Source: a virus. Taken from it: a DNA stretch of 64,000 bases. This document shows positions 35,955-43,588 of this stretch, piece after piece. The first letter of the stretch is position 1; each line of letters begins with the position of its first letter. Both the position numbers and the translations under genes were made by a program. The DNA lies in IMG/VR virus record IMGVR_UViG_3300020416_000001, positions 107,757 to 171,756 of that record; one strand, written 5' to 3'. Under the pieces are notes generated by a model. The model did no database searches, was not told the origin of the DNA, and worked only from the letters and a program-made list of their open reading frames with translations.

Positions 35955-38251
35955 ACGTAATTAAAAGAGACGGCACTGCTGTCCCTCTCAACCTAGACAA
36001 AGTGCATAAAATGGTTGAGTTAGCGTGTGAAGGTCTTACAGGTGTAAGCGAATCACAAGTTGAAATGAATGCAAATATTCAATTCTTTGAAGGTATCAAG
36101 ACCTCAGAGATTCAAGAGATCCTTATCAGGTCAGCAAGTGATCTGATCAGTATGGATACACCCAACTATCAATACGTTGCTGCACGTCTTCTATTGTTTG
36201 ATGTTCGCAAGCAGGTATTCCCTGAGTGGGCAGACGAGATTGGATACCCACACCTCCACGATCACGTACAACGTTGCGCTGAGGCAGGAGTGTATGACGC
36301 TGCCATTCTAAATAAATATAGTCCGCCAGAGTGGGACCTGCTCAACAGTTTTATTGACCACGAAAGATGTATGGGGTTCACCTATGCAGGTCTGAGACAG
36401 ATTGTAGATAAGTATCTTGTACAGGATAGAAGCACTGGGATTCTCTATGAGACACCTCAGTATATGTACATTATGGTAGCAGCAACACTCTTCCAAGACT
36501 ATCCAAAAAACAGTCGTTTAGAGTATGTACAACGCTACTACACAGCAACCTCCAAAGGAAAAATCAACCTCCCAACACCAGTCTTGGCAGGAGTTCGGAC
36601 TCCGATGCGACAGTTTGCTTCTTGTGTTCTTGTTGATGTTGATGACACCCTCGATGGTATCTTTAGTAGTGATATGGCGATTGGCAAATATGTTGCACAA
36701 CGTGCGGGTATCGGCATCAACGCAGGCAGGATCCGTGGTATCAACTCTAAGATCAGAGGCGGAGAGGTACAACACACAGGTGTGGTCCCCTTCCTTAAAA
36801 AGTTTGAATCAACTGTCAGATGCTGCACTCAAAACGGCATCCGAGGTGGTTCTGCTACAGTCCACTTTCCTATCTGGCATCAGGAAATCGAAGACATCCT
36901 CGTCCTCAAAAACAACAAAGGAACCGAAGACAACAGAGTCAGGAAACTAGACTACAGTATTCAAATTAGTAAACTATTCTACGAGAGGTTTATTCAAGGT
37001 GAAACAATCTCCCTATTCTCTCCTCACGACGTTCCTGGTCTTTATGATGCCTTTGGGACTGATGATTTTGATCTACTTTACACCAAGTACGAACAGGATA
37101 AATCGATCCCTAGAAGGACTGTCTCCGCCAACGAGATTATCCTCTCCTTACTAAAAGAAAGAGCAGAGACTGGTCGTATTTACATTATGAATATCGACCA
37201 CTGTAACAGTCACAGTTCGTTCAAAGACAAGGTTAATATGTCTAACCTATGTCAAGAGATTACACTGCCCACAGACCCGATTTCACACATCGATGACGAT
37301 GGTGGAGAGATCGCATTGTGTATCCTATCTGCAATCAATGTAGGTAAACTTCGTAACCTCAATGAGATGGAGGAACTATGTGATCTTGCAGTCCGTGGAC
37401 TAGAAGAACTTATTGATTATCAAAAGTATCCTGTGAAGGCAGCAGAGCGTTCTACTCTTGCACGTCGTTCACTTGGTGTTGGTTATATTGGTCTTGCACA
37501 TTACCTTGCTAAGAATGGATTTAAGTATGATGATCAGGGTGCATATGACATCGTTCATCAACTAACTGAGTCCTTCCAATACAACCTTCTCAAGGCATCT
37601 AATGCTATTGCAATGGAGAAAGGACCGTGTGATGCATTCCAACACACAAAGTATGCAGATGGAATTTTTCCTATCGATACATATAAGAGTGAGGTAGATG
37701 AAATAACATCGGTAGAACTTGCTTATGATTGGGAAGGTCTTAGGAATTCTGTTAAAGAGCACGGTCTAAGACACAGTACACTGTCCGCTCAAATGCCAAG
37801 CGAGAGCAGTTCGGTAGTGTCAAATGCTACTAATGGAATTGAACCACCCAGAGATTATCTTTCTATTAAGAAATCAAAGAAAGGTCCACTTAAGCAAATT
37901 GTACCAGGGTTTCCATACCTAAAAAATAAATACACCCTCCTATGGGATATGCCTTCTAATGAAGGTTACATAAAAATTGTCGCCGTGATGCAAAAGTTCT
38001 TCGACCAAGCAATCTCAGGCAACTGGAGTTATAATCCAGGTAATTATGATAATAACGAAGTACCTTCTTCCGTTATGGCAATGGACCTATTGACAACCTA
38101 CAAATACGGTTGGAAGACAAGTTACTATCATAACACTTATGATAATAAGAAAGATGGTGAAGAAGAACCAACCACATCAACATCACAAGTTGATCAACTA
38201 GTAAACGAACTTTTGGAGGCAGAGGAAGACTGTGACAGTTGCAAAGTTTAA
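35951..38251 (+). CDS. nrdA: Ribonucleotide reductase alpha subunit NrdA
   Basis: A 766-residue class Ia ribonucleoside-diphosphate reductase large subunit. An ATP-cone-like N terminus (VIKRDGTAVPLNLDKVHKM) is followed by the redox Cys in ASCVLVDVDD, the catalytic region NLCQEITLPT, SALMPTAS-like SAQMPSESSS, and a C-terminal redox pair CDSCKV. ATG 35951 makes an ATGA overlap with the primase stop; ATG 35939 is also in frame. It makes deoxynucleotides for phage DNA with NrdB next to it. Confidence 0.97.
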   Translation: MNVIKRDGTAVPLNLDKVHKMVELACEGLTGVSESQVEMNANIQFFEGIKTSEIQEILIRSASDLISMDTPNYQYVAARLLLFDVRKQVFPEWADEIGYPHLHDHVQRCAEAGVYDAAILNKYSPPEWDLLNSFIDHERCMGFTYAGLRQIVDKYLVQDRSTGILYETPQYMYIMVAATLFQDYPKNSRLEYVQRYYTATSKGKINLPTPVLAGVRTPMRQFASCVLVDVDDTLDGIFSSDMAIGKYVAQRAGIGINAGRIRGINSKIRGGEVQHTGVVPFLKKFESTVRCCTQNGIRGGSATVHFPIWHQEIEDILVLKNNKGTEDNRVRKLDYSIQISKLFYERFIQGETISLFSPHDVPGLYDAFGTDDFDLLYTKYEQDKSIPRRTVSANEIILSLLKERAETGRIYIMNIDHCNSHSSFKDKVNMSNLCQEITLPTDPISHIDDDGGEIALCILSAINVGKLRNLNEMEELCDLAVRGLEELIDYQKYPVKAAERSTLARRSLGVGYIGLAHYLAKNGFKYDDQGAYDIVHQLTESFQYNLLKASNAIAMEKGPCDAFQHTKYADGIFPIDTYKSEVDEITSVELAYDWEGLRNSVKEHGLRHSTLSAQMPSESSSVVSNATNGIEPPRDYLSIKKSKKGPLKQIVPGFPYLKNKYTLLWDMPSNEGYIKIVAVMQKFFDQAISGNWSYNPGNYDNNEVPSSVMAMDLLTTYKYGWKTSYYHNTYDNKKDGEEEPTTSTSQVDQLVNELLEAEEDCDSCKV

Positions 38252-39431
38252 GATCTCAACTGGTGGGAACGATCCACGACAGCGCAAAGGCATTGAGAAC
38301 GTAACAGTTTTCAATCAAGCACAACACGACACAACAAAACAACCTATGTTCTTTGGACAACCCTTGGGTGTTCAGAGATACGACGGAGCAAAGTATCCAG
38401 TCTTTGATAGACTGACTAACTCCCAACTTGGTTTCTTCTGGAGACCCGAAGAGGTCTCACTTCAGAAGGACAGATCCGATTTTCAATCTTTATCTGATGC
38501 ACAAAAACACATCTTCACATCAAACCTCAGATACCAGATCCTCCTTGACTCCGTACAAGGTCGTGGTCCTGGTCTTGCTTTCATTCCTTATTGCTCTCTA
38601 CCCGAGTTAGAATCTGCTATGATTGCGTGGGAGTTTATGGAAATGATCCACTCTAGATCCTACACGTACATCATTAAAAATGTTTATGCAAACCCTGAGC
38701 AGATTTTTGATACTATTCTTGATGACGAGAAGATCATCGCTCGTGCCAAATCTGTTACTGAAGCGTATGATGAGTTCATCAACTTTGCTCAGCAATGGGG
38801 ACAAGGTAACTGGTGGAAAGAAGGTTGGAGAGATTCACCGTCTGCATCTTGGGAGAAGAAAGAACTTAAGCGCAGACTTTATAGAGCAATTATGAATGTG
38901 AATATCCTTGAGGGTATTCGTTTCTATGTTTCATTTGCTTGTTCTTTTGGGTTCGGTGAACTCAAGAAGATGGAAGGATCTGCAAAGATCATTTCTCTTA
39001 TTGCACGTGATGAGTCACAGCACCTTGTGATTACACAAAACATCATTAACAACTGGAGGAAAGGTGATGATCCTGATATGCTAGAGATCATCGACGAAGA
39101 GAAAGGTAACGTTATCGAGATGTTCGAGCGTTGCGTAAACGAAGAGAAAGACTGGGCAGAGTATCTATTCAAAGAAGGATCTATGATCGGACTCAATGCC
39201 AAACTTCTTACTCAGTATGTGAAATGGATCGCTAATAGAAGAATGAAAACTATTGGCATCGATCCAATCTATGATGTACCTGCTAGAAACAATCCTCTTC
39301 CTTGGACTAATCATTGGTTGAACTCTAAAGGTCAACAGAATGCACCACAGGAAACAGAGATTGAATCATATGTTGTTGGTGCAATCAAACAGGACATCAA
39401 GAAAGATACGTTCTCTGGATTCAAACTTTAA
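38232..39431 (+). CDS. nrdB: Ribonucleotide reductase beta subunit NrdB
   Basis: A 399-residue small subunit with the di-iron/tyrosyl radical helix bundle. Ligand regions are PELESAMIAWEFMEMIHSRSYTYI (E and H) and LIARDESQHLVITQ (E/D and H). The C-terminal tail ends KDTFSGFKL, which would dock to NrdA. The apparent start is GTG 38232, overlapping nrdA by 20 nt. Supplies the radical for NrdA. Confidence 0.97.
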   Translation: MTVAKFKISTGGNDPRQRKGIENVTVFNQAQHDTTKQPMFFGQPLGVQRYDGAKYPVFDRLTNSQLGFFWRPEEVSLQKDRSDFQSLSDAQKHIFTSNLRYQILLDSVQGRGPGLAFIPYCSLPELESAMIAWEFMEMIHSRSYTYIIKNVYANPEQIFDTILDDEKIIARAKSVTEAYDEFINFAQQWGQGNWWKEGWRDSPSASWEKKELKRRLYRAIMNVNILEGIRFYVSFACSFGFGELKKMEGSAKIISLIARDESQHLVITQNIINNWRKGDDPDMLEIIDEEKGNVIEMFERCVNEEKDWAEYLFKEGSMIGLNAKLLTQYVKWIANRRMKTIGIDPIYDVPARNNPLPWTNHWLNSKGQQNAPQETEIESYVVGAIKQDIKKDTFSGFKL

Positions 39432-39433
39432 CT

Positions 39434-40063
39434 ATGTTTATTGGTGATGTCCCGACCTCTGTGTCGGAACCCATCAAGGCAAGACTATTGAATAGTCCTT
39501 ATTGGCCTTGGTATATGATTACTGAAACCACAGGGTATGACCCTAAGTTCAACGATTCTATCCCCGATGAAATGTCGGGGGAGGATCCCCAATTTCAACA
39601 CACAGTTGTAAACAACCACGGAGAAATCGCATCCCAACACGCTTGGGATATTGTGGTTGAACCACTGTGGAAATATATTCAAGAGAATTACGATGCTGAA
39701 CTTGGAGACTTTGAAAAGTTCAGACGTATCAAGATCAATCTATTAACAAAGAAAGAGTCTAAGCATCTATACCACACACCACACGTTGATTATGATTTCC
39801 CTCATACAACGCTGTTGTATTATGTGAATGACTCGGATGGTCCTACCTTCTTCTTCAATGAGAAGTACGATGGGTCACGAAAGAAACTGACGCTGAAAGA
39901 AAAGATCGAACCACGTCAAGGTAGGTTTATTATCTTTGACGGTCATACTTTTCACGCAAGCAGTAATCCGCAGTACAACGATTACAGATGCATAATCAAC
40001 TTAAATTACATCTCAAGTTCCTCAGGCAACTTAAGCGGGATCTTAAACGAGATAAAGGTATAG
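39434..40063 (+). CDS. 2OG-Fe(II) oxygenase, P4H-like (sixth)
   Basis: A 209-residue protein. The iron-binding HVD occurs in YHTPHVDYDFPHTT (about residues 113-126), the distal His in FIIFDGHTFHASSNP, and the 2OG-binding Arg in DYRCIINLNY. Closer to the prolyl-hydroxylase type than to the copies at 3-11 kb. Starts 2 nt after nrdB and ends just before the riboswitch region. The substrate is unknown. Confidence 0.82.
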   Translation: MFIGDVPTSVSEPIKARLLNSPYWPWYMITETTGYDPKFNDSIPDEMSGEDPQFQHTVVNNHGEIASQHAWDIVVEPLWKYIQENYDAELGDFEKFRRIKINLLTKKESKHLYHTPHVDYDFPHTTLLYYVNDSDGPTFFFNEKYDGSRKKLTLKEKIEPRQGRFIIFDGHTFHASSNPQYNDYRCIINLNYISSSSGNLSGILNEIKV

Positions 40064-40122
40064 GTGTATCGAGAAGTTCATACCGTAACAACCGTTACAA
40101 AAAGAAAAATATTGCTAAATAG
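39988..40122 (+). CDS. Possible 44-residue basic peptide
   Basis: An ATG in another frame inside the oxygenase 3' end opens a 44-residue Lys/Arg/Asn-rich peptide (LKLHLKFLRQLKRDLKRDKG... ending KKKNIAK) that runs 59 nt past the oxygenase stop. It ends in a GCTAAATAG element. The biased composition may be real or an out-of-frame artefact. Confidence 0.3.
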   Translation: MHNQLKLHLKFLRQLKRDLKRDKGIGVSRSSYRNNRYKKKNIAK

Positions 40123-40146
40123 ATCTGGGTATGCTAACATACCTTT

Positions 40147-40196
40147 ACGTTCATCCTCTCATCAGAGTGGACGCAAGTAAGTCGCGGAACGGAGCG
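40147..40196 (+). ncRNA. Glutamine riboswitch-like RNA (glnA / downstream-peptide type)
   Basis: Conserved elements in the order known for this class: CGTTCATCC (40148-40156), a hairpin CTC-ATCA-GAG, GGACGCAAGTAAG (40169-40181), then GCGGAACGGAGCG. The P1 stem pairs CGTTC with GAACG (40188-40192). A separate hairpin GGTATG-CTAA-CATACC (40129-40144) precedes it. The glnA and downstream-peptide motifs bind L-glutamine and occur in cyanobacteria and their phages. The regulated small ORF begins 12 nt downstream. Confidence 0.8.
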
Positions 40197-40207
40197 TTCA
40201 TCCCACT

Positions 40208-40378
40208 ATGTTAATGCACTTGTTGTTATTAATGTACACGGACATTCATTGTTCGGATGCCCTTGGAATTATCCAAAGAGTCGTGGACAATGATAGACTC
40301 AGCAACGCTGAGAAAGTCGAATTGGTACAGGTTATTCAAGAGGCAACTCCTGACTGTACTTGGGACGCATACGACTGA
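40208..40378 (+). CDS. Small protein directly downstream of the riboswitch
   Basis: 56 residues from ATG 40208; ATGs at 40214 and 40232 are also in frame, and 40232 gives a 48-residue form starting MYTDIHCSDALGI. The acidic body (VELVQVIQEATPDCTWDAYD) has two Cys. Position places its translation or transcription under glutamine control. Not a recognised family. Confidence 0.6.
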   Translation: MLMHLLLLMYTDIHCSDALGIIQRVVDNDRLSNAEKVELVQVIQEATPDCTWDAYD

Positions 40379-40418
40379 AGGAACGGGGCAAAAATCCCTA
40401 CTACTTTGGAGTAAACCA

Positions 40419-40562
40419 ATGACAACCATTACTTATCGTGGCGTCAAGTATGACGCTGAGCAGTACAAAGCAAAGGTACTTGCCGAGGCAGATCAAATTC
40501 GTAATCACGAAATGATGTACCGTGGAATTAAGGTCGAGCGTAAGTTCGCCTCCAAGTCCTAA
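40419..40562 (+). CDS. DUF4278-like small protein with two YRG motifs
   Basis: 47 residues with a GGAG site 7 nt upstream of ATG. The motif TYRGVKYD occurs near the N terminus and again as MYRGIKVER near the C terminus. Short YRG-containing proteins (DUF4278 type) are a typical product downstream of the glutamine-binding downstream-peptide RNA. A role in nitrogen metabolism is inference from that context. Followed by a terminator. Confidence 0.65.
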   Translation: MTTITYRGVKYDAEQYKAKVLAEADQIRNHEMMYRGIKVERKFASKS

Positions 40563-40583
40563 GCAAGCAAATTTGTTGAGTTT

Positions 40584-40608
40584 AAGACCCTTCACAGGGT
40601 CTTTTTTT
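40584..40608 (+). terminator. Intrinsic terminator after the riboswitch operon
   Basis: AAGACCC (40584-40590), loop TTCACA, GGGTCTT (40597-40603) followed by a T tract. Confidence 0.88.
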
Positions 40609-40619
40609 ATGCTAGGATA

Positions 40620-40625
40620 TATAAT
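40620..40625 (+). promoter_or_regulatory. -10 element TATAAT upstream of talC
   Basis: TATAAT 27 nt before ATG 40653, after the terminator. No clear -35. Confidence 0.5.
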
Positions 40626-40652
40626 ACAAGAAATTATGTGAGGTACTGCTGA

Positions 40653-41321
40653 ATGAAGATCTTTTTAGATTGTTCAGACCCCGAACTTATCCAACACGCG
40701 ATGGAGACTAACCTCATCGACGGTGTTACAACTAACCCTTCTCTTATGCTTAAGGCAGGGAGGAATCCAAGAGACGTTATTCAAGAGATCAGTGATCTAT
40801 TCTCTTGGGATGCTTCAATTTCAGCAGAGGTTATGGGTGATACTGCTGAGGAAATGCTCGAAGCAGCAAACGAATATTTTAGTATTGCACCCAACGTTAC
40901 TATCAAACTACCCTGCACACGTGAAGGATTGATCGCCTGTGGTGATCTGTCTGCAGATGGTATCAGTACAAACGTTACACTAATCTTCTCAGTCGCACAA
41001 GCGATCCTCGCTGCAAAGGCAGGAGCATCTATGATGTCTCCGTTTGTTGGCAGACTGAATGACAATTCTTTCTCAGGTATTGCACTGGTCCAAGCGATCT
41101 CTAGAGTCTATCGTTTGCATAACGTAGAGACTGAGATCCTCGCTGCATCTGTACGCGAAGTGAACCACGTAGCACGTTGCTTTGATGCAGGAGCAGACAT
41201 TGTGACTATGCCATATGAAGTCTTCGAGAAAATGTACAAGCACATTCTCACACAGAATGGTCTTGAGAGGTTCGAGAACGACTGGGCAAAACTTCAAGAA
41301 GAATTACACATAGACGAATGA
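40653..41321 (+). CDS. talC: Transaldolase (TalC-type)
   Basis: A 222-residue short (fructose-6-phosphate aldolase/TalC class) transaldolase. Recognisable are GVTTNPSLMLK (24-34), the Schiff-base Lys85 in NVTIKLPCTREG, DGISTNVTLIFS, SPFVGRLND and the C-terminal DIVTMPYEVF. It is a standard cyanophage auxiliary enzyme that pushes pentose-phosphate pathway flux (NADPH and ribose for dNTPs), fitting the nearby NrdAB. Ends in ATGA overlap with the next ORF. Confidence 0.95.
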   Translation: MKIFLDCSDPELIQHAMETNLIDGVTTNPSLMLKAGRNPRDVIQEISDLFSWDASISAEVMGDTAEEMLEAANEYFSIAPNVTIKLPCTREGLIACGDLSADGISTNVTLIFSVAQAILAAKAGASMMSPFVGRLNDNSFSGIALVQAISRVYRLHNVETEILAASVREVNHVARCFDAGADIVTMPYEVFEKMYKHILTQNGLERFENDWAKLQEELHIDE

Positions 41322-41494
41322 ACATCTGGAAACAGAAAGTAAAAATTCCTGAGGTTGGCGAGGTCTTCGTGGAAGCGGAGACCAAGTTTCCTTGGGAAGT
41401 TAAGGGACATATTGAGCGTATCCTCAAATTAGACTATGGGGTTGACACATTTGATATAATAGGAGCACCAGAAAAAATTGGTACTCAAAAATGA
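41318..41494 (+). CDS. Small protein, 58 residues
   Basis: ATGA overlap with talC. Soluble and charged: MNIWKQKVKIPEVGEVFVEA, then a helix and a C-terminal KIGTQK. Its stop overlaps the start of the next ORF. No known family. Confidence 0.6.
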   Translation: MNIWKQKVKIPEVGEVFVEAETKFPWEVKGHIERILKLDYGVDTFDIIGAPEKIGTQK

Positions 41495-41583
41495 TTTACG
41501 TTAAAGCACTGCTGCTTTTCGGATTCATCAGTATTTTTTGTTATTGGGGTCTGACCTCAGCATATCCAACATCTTATGCATAA
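41491..41583 (+). CDS. Tiny membrane peptide, 30 residues
   Basis: ATGA overlap with the upstream gene. One membrane helix (VKALLLFGFISIFCYWGLT) followed by SAYPTSYA. Size and topology are like small photosynthetic-complex subunits, but I see no specific match, so this is only an analogy. Confidence 0.5.
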   Translation: MIYVKALLLFGFISIFCYWGLTSAYPTSYA

Positions 41584-41740
41584 AAGAAATCTCAAAGTCT
41601 TAATAGAAGACATCGAAAGAGCACTGGCAGCATTAAAATCTGAAGTGTATTCAGACACTGCTGCATACAGTATAAGTAGTGATAGTGATAAGACTACTAC
41701 TTACCTTGACATCAACGACGAAGACGGACTCTGCGATTGA
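41576..41740 (+). CDS. Small acidic protein, 54 residues
   Basis: Overlaps the preceding ORF by 8 nt. The N-terminal helix HKRNLKVLIEDIERALAALK is followed by a Ser/Thr/Asp-rich acidic tail (DINDEDGLCD). Unknown function. Confidence 0.5.
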   Translation: MHKRNLKVLIEDIERALAALKSEVYSDTAAYSISSDSDKTTTYLDINDEDGLCD

Positions 41741-42182
41741 TTATGAAAACCCCTGGATTTTTAACGGACTCCCTTTTTTATCTGAGAGCATTGACAATAA
41801 TTTCGGTTTTGTCTATCGGATTACAAATATTGAATCGGGTCGGGAATACATTGGAAGAAAATACTTCTGGCAGAAACGAAAACCTAGAGGTAAGAGTCGG
41901 AGAGTTACAAGTGAAAGCGACTGGAAAAAATACTACGGATCGTGTCCTGAACTTACTCTTGATGTTAAGCGACTTGGTAGAGATCGATTTAGAAGAGAGA
42001 TCCTATCCCTACACCCCACCGTTGGACAGACAAACTTTGCAGAAACTAGAGAACTCTTCATTAGAGGTGTCCTTACCGAAGCAAGAGAGGATGGAACACC
42101 CCACTATTACAACTCCAACATTCTAGGACGGTACTACAGGAAAGATTATTTTCCGTACCCCTTGACAGAGGATCAAAAGTGA
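41736..42182 (+). CDS. GIY-YIG-like putative endonuclease
   Basis: About 148 residues. FGFVYRITNIESGREYIGRKYF matches the GIY-YIG core (F-V-Y ... Y-I-G with Arg downstream). KKYYGSCPELTLDVKRLGRDRFRREIL and a later Glu (AETRELFI) complete the catalytic pattern seen in phage Seg-type proteins. The start is unclear: an ATT overlapping the upstream TGA (ATTGA) fits the family N terminus (DYENPWIFNG), while TTG 41706 and GTG 41679 are in-frame options. Lies beside a tRNA gene. Confidence 0.72.
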   Translation: MDYENPWIFNGLPFLSESIDNNFGFVYRITNIESGREYIGRKYFWQKRKPRGKSRRVTSESDWKKYYGSCPELTLDVKRLGRDRFRREILSLHPTVGQTNFAETRELFIRGVLTEAREDGTPHYYNSNILGRYYRKDYFPYPLTEDQK

Positions 42183-42215
42183 TATATAGTATCACCTGTA
42201 GTTCACTCAAGAACA

Positions 42216-42368
42216 ATGAACGACTATCTGGACGACTTTGCTTCAGACAATCTGTTTCTCAATTCTACAATGGAGATCTTGATTGATAAGATGCACGAGT
42301 ATCTTGACAAGAATGAACTACACAAAGCAGAAATCATCGCAAGTAAGATCGCTGAACTAGACCAATAG
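42216..42368 (+). CDS. Small acidic helical protein, 50 residues
   Basis: ATG 42216 to TAG 42366-42368, just before the tRNA. Two amphipathic helices (NSTMEILIDKMHEYLDKN and LHKAEIIASKIAEL). A YTATAGTAT-like upstream region may hold a promoter. No known domain. Confidence 0.55.
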   Translation: MNDYLDDFASDNLFLNSTMEILIDKMHEYLDKNELHKAEIIASKIAELDQ

Positions 42369-42375
42369 TTTAGTT

Positions 42376-42449
42376 GGGTCAGTAGCACAGTGGATTAGTG
42401 CAACTGCCTTCTAAGCAGTCGGTCGCAGGTTCGAATCCTGCCTGACCCG
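42376..42449 (+). tRNA. tRNA-Arg (TCT anticodon)
   Basis: Full cloverleaf. The acceptor stem is GGGTCAG/CTGACCC, the D-arm GCAC...GTGC, and the anticodon stem ACTGC/GCAGT with loop CTTCTAA (anticodon TCT). The T-arm is GCAGG-TTCGAAT-CCTGC. Discriminator G, no encoded CCA. It decodes AGA, a codon common in this AT-rich genome and rarer in many Synechococcus hosts. A short TCCCC-TTAT-GGGGA hairpin (42451-42464) follows. Confidence 0.97.
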
Positions 42450-42488
42450 TTCCCCTTATGGGGAGTTAGTCTAGTTCGAGGTAAACAA

Positions 42489-42689
42489 ATGCCTATCAGT
42501 AAGAGTGATCTCTCATACTTGAGGGATGTTGTCAACGGAGATGTTGCGTTAGATCAGGAGAACCCCTGCCTTTTCCAACGTCTGTTCAAATATTATGAGT
42601 CAAGTGGAGTCCAGTTCTTTGGAGACCCAGATGAGGACTATGAACTATTGGTTGACAATCTTGCTCTAGACATCGGGTTCACTTACTAA
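42489..42689 (+). CDS. Small acidic protein, 66 residues
   Basis: MPISKSDLSYLRDVVNGDVA..., a soluble protein rich in Asp, Leu and aromatic residues. Preceded by a weak GAGG site. Followed by the GTGGCACAC terminator. Unknown function. Confidence 0.6.
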   Translation: MPISKSDLSYLRDVVNGDVALDQENPCLFQRLFKYYESSGVQFFGDPDEDYELLVDNLALDIGFTY

Positions 42690-42690
42690 A

Positions 42691-42722
42691 GTGGCACACA
42701 GACCTCCGCAAGGGGGTCTTTT
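42691..42722 (+). terminator. GTGGCACAC hairpin terminator with GCAA loop
   Basis: GTGGCACAC (42691-42699) is followed by AGACCTCC (42700-42707), a GCAA tetraloop and GGGGGTCT (42712-42719), one wobble, then TTTC. Third copy of this element type in the window. Confidence 0.8.
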
Positions 42723-42756
42723 CATATGTTACGATAAGTTCAGTTGATTTTTAATT

Positions 42757-42999
42757 ATGGATGTTGTTTTAGAACGGTTCCCATACCGTTACGTCACTTG
42801 TGGTTTACTTGAGATCAATGGTAAACCTGACTGCCGTATTCAAAAGTTTAATGAGTACACTCGTCGCTACAACGATATGTACTTCTGCGATAACCAAGAT
42901 CAGATGATGCTTGCTATCGAAGATCCTGATTACACCAAGTGGTTAGACCCTGCAGGTGTACCGTGCTACGAAAATGACACAGTTTCGGTACAGAAATAA
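42757..42999 (+). CDS. Small protein, 80 residues
   Basis: MDVVLERFPYRYVTCGLLEI..., a soluble protein with several Tyr, Cys and acidic residues. Its stop is 18 nt before the TTGACA of the hli promoter. No family recognised. Confidence 0.6.
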   Translation: MDVVLERFPYRYVTCGLLEINGKPDCRIQKFNEYTRRYNDMYFCDNQDQMMLAIEDPDYTKWLDPAGVPCYENDTVSVQK

Positions 43000-43017
43000 C
43001 CGTATTTATATGGGGGG

Positions 43018-43047
43018 TTGACAGAAGTTTACAAAATGATATATAAT
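43018..43047 (+). promoter_or_regulatory. Sigma70-type promoter TTGACA-N18-TATAAT (hli cluster)
   Basis: Consensus -35 (43018-43023) and -10 (43042-43047). ATG of the first hli is 40 nt downstream. Host-like early promoter. Confidence 0.85.
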
Positions 43048-43086
43048 TGTAACAGTTCTTAATAAACAAACAGGACGGACTTTCAA

Positions 43087-43287
43087 ATGACCACTATCAC
43101 AGAAGAAGGCGGACGCCAAAATATGTTCGCTAAAGAACCACCAATGAGGTTGGTTGACGTTTCAGTTACACACAATGAGAGAGCAGAATTGCTCAATGGA
43201 AGACTAGCAATGATTGGTCTTACAACTGGATTCATTTCCTACATTGCCACTGGTAATTTCTTCTTCTTTGGTATCCTTGGATTCTAA
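43087..43287 (+). CDS. hli: High-light-inducible protein (Hli) 1
   Basis: 66 residues. The C-terminal half is the Hli/CAB helix NERAELLNGRLAMIGLTTGF with the chlorophyll-binding E-x-x-N-G-R-x-A-M pattern, followed by SYIATGNFFFFGILGF. Hli proteins dissipate excess excitation energy and stabilise photosystem assembly intermediates in the thylakoid. First gene of a six-ORF cluster under the consensus promoter. Confidence 0.95.
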   Translation: MTTITEEGGRQNMFAKEPPMRLVDVSVTHNERAELLNGRLAMIGLTTGFISYIATGNFFFFGILGF

Positions 43288-43291
43288 AGTT

Positions 43292-43366
43292 ATGATTTAT
43301 CAAATCACCTTCCTCTGTGTACTAGGTTACACAGCAATAAACGGACTACCTTTCGTATTTTCTTAA
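43292..43366 (+). CDS. Tiny hydrophobic peptide, 24 residues
   Basis: Nearly all one membrane helix (ITFLCVLGYTAINGLPFVF). No E-N-G-R motif, so not an Hli by itself. Spaced tightly between hli genes; a ribosome-binding site upstream is weak. May be a real small membrane subunit or a by-product of spacing. Confidence 0.4.
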   Translation: MIYQITFLCVLGYTAINGLPFVFS

Positions 43367-43387
43367 TCACCCTATCGGAGAACTCAA

Positions 43388-43495
43388 ATGACACCAGAAG
43401 CAGAAAGATTTAATGGTTGGGCAGCAATGCTCGGTTTCGTAGCAGCAGTCGGTGCTTACGCAGCAACAGGACAAATCATCCCAGGCATTTTCTAA
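43388..43495 (+). CDS. hli: Minimal Hli-type protein 2
   Basis: 35 residues: EAERFNGWAAMLGFVAAVGA then YAATGQIIPGIF. Keeps the CAB core E-R-F-N-G-W-A-A-M but loses the Arg, and has almost no N-terminal extension. It is preceded by a GGAG-type site (cggagaac). Confidence 0.85.
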   Translation: MTPEAERFNGWAAMLGFVAAVGAYAATGQIIPGIF

Positions 43496-43588
43496 ATGAA
43501 ACGCTACCCAGTACCCTTTAGATTTGTACCCTACATCTTTATGGTGGCACTGGGTGCAAGTACACTAACCTCTACCGTTTTAGTCTAA
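43496..43588 (+). CDS. Small membrane peptide, 30 residues
   Basis: Begins right after the preceding stop and its stop overlaps the next ATG (TAATG). RYPVPFRFVPYIFMVALGAS then TLTSTVLV. One helix, basic N terminus. No Hli motif. Unknown. Confidence 0.45.
   Translation: MKRYPVPFRFVPYIFMVALGASTLTSTVLV

Noticed and set aside
41442-41460. TTGACA and TATAAT pair inside the 58-residue ORF
   Set aside because: The spacer is only 7 nt, so not a functional sigma70 pair.
41737-42126. 129-codon + strand frame starting TTG-ATT-ATG
   Set aside because: It overlaps the GIY-YIG-like gene almost fully; the other frame carries the recognisable motifs, so this is a shadow.
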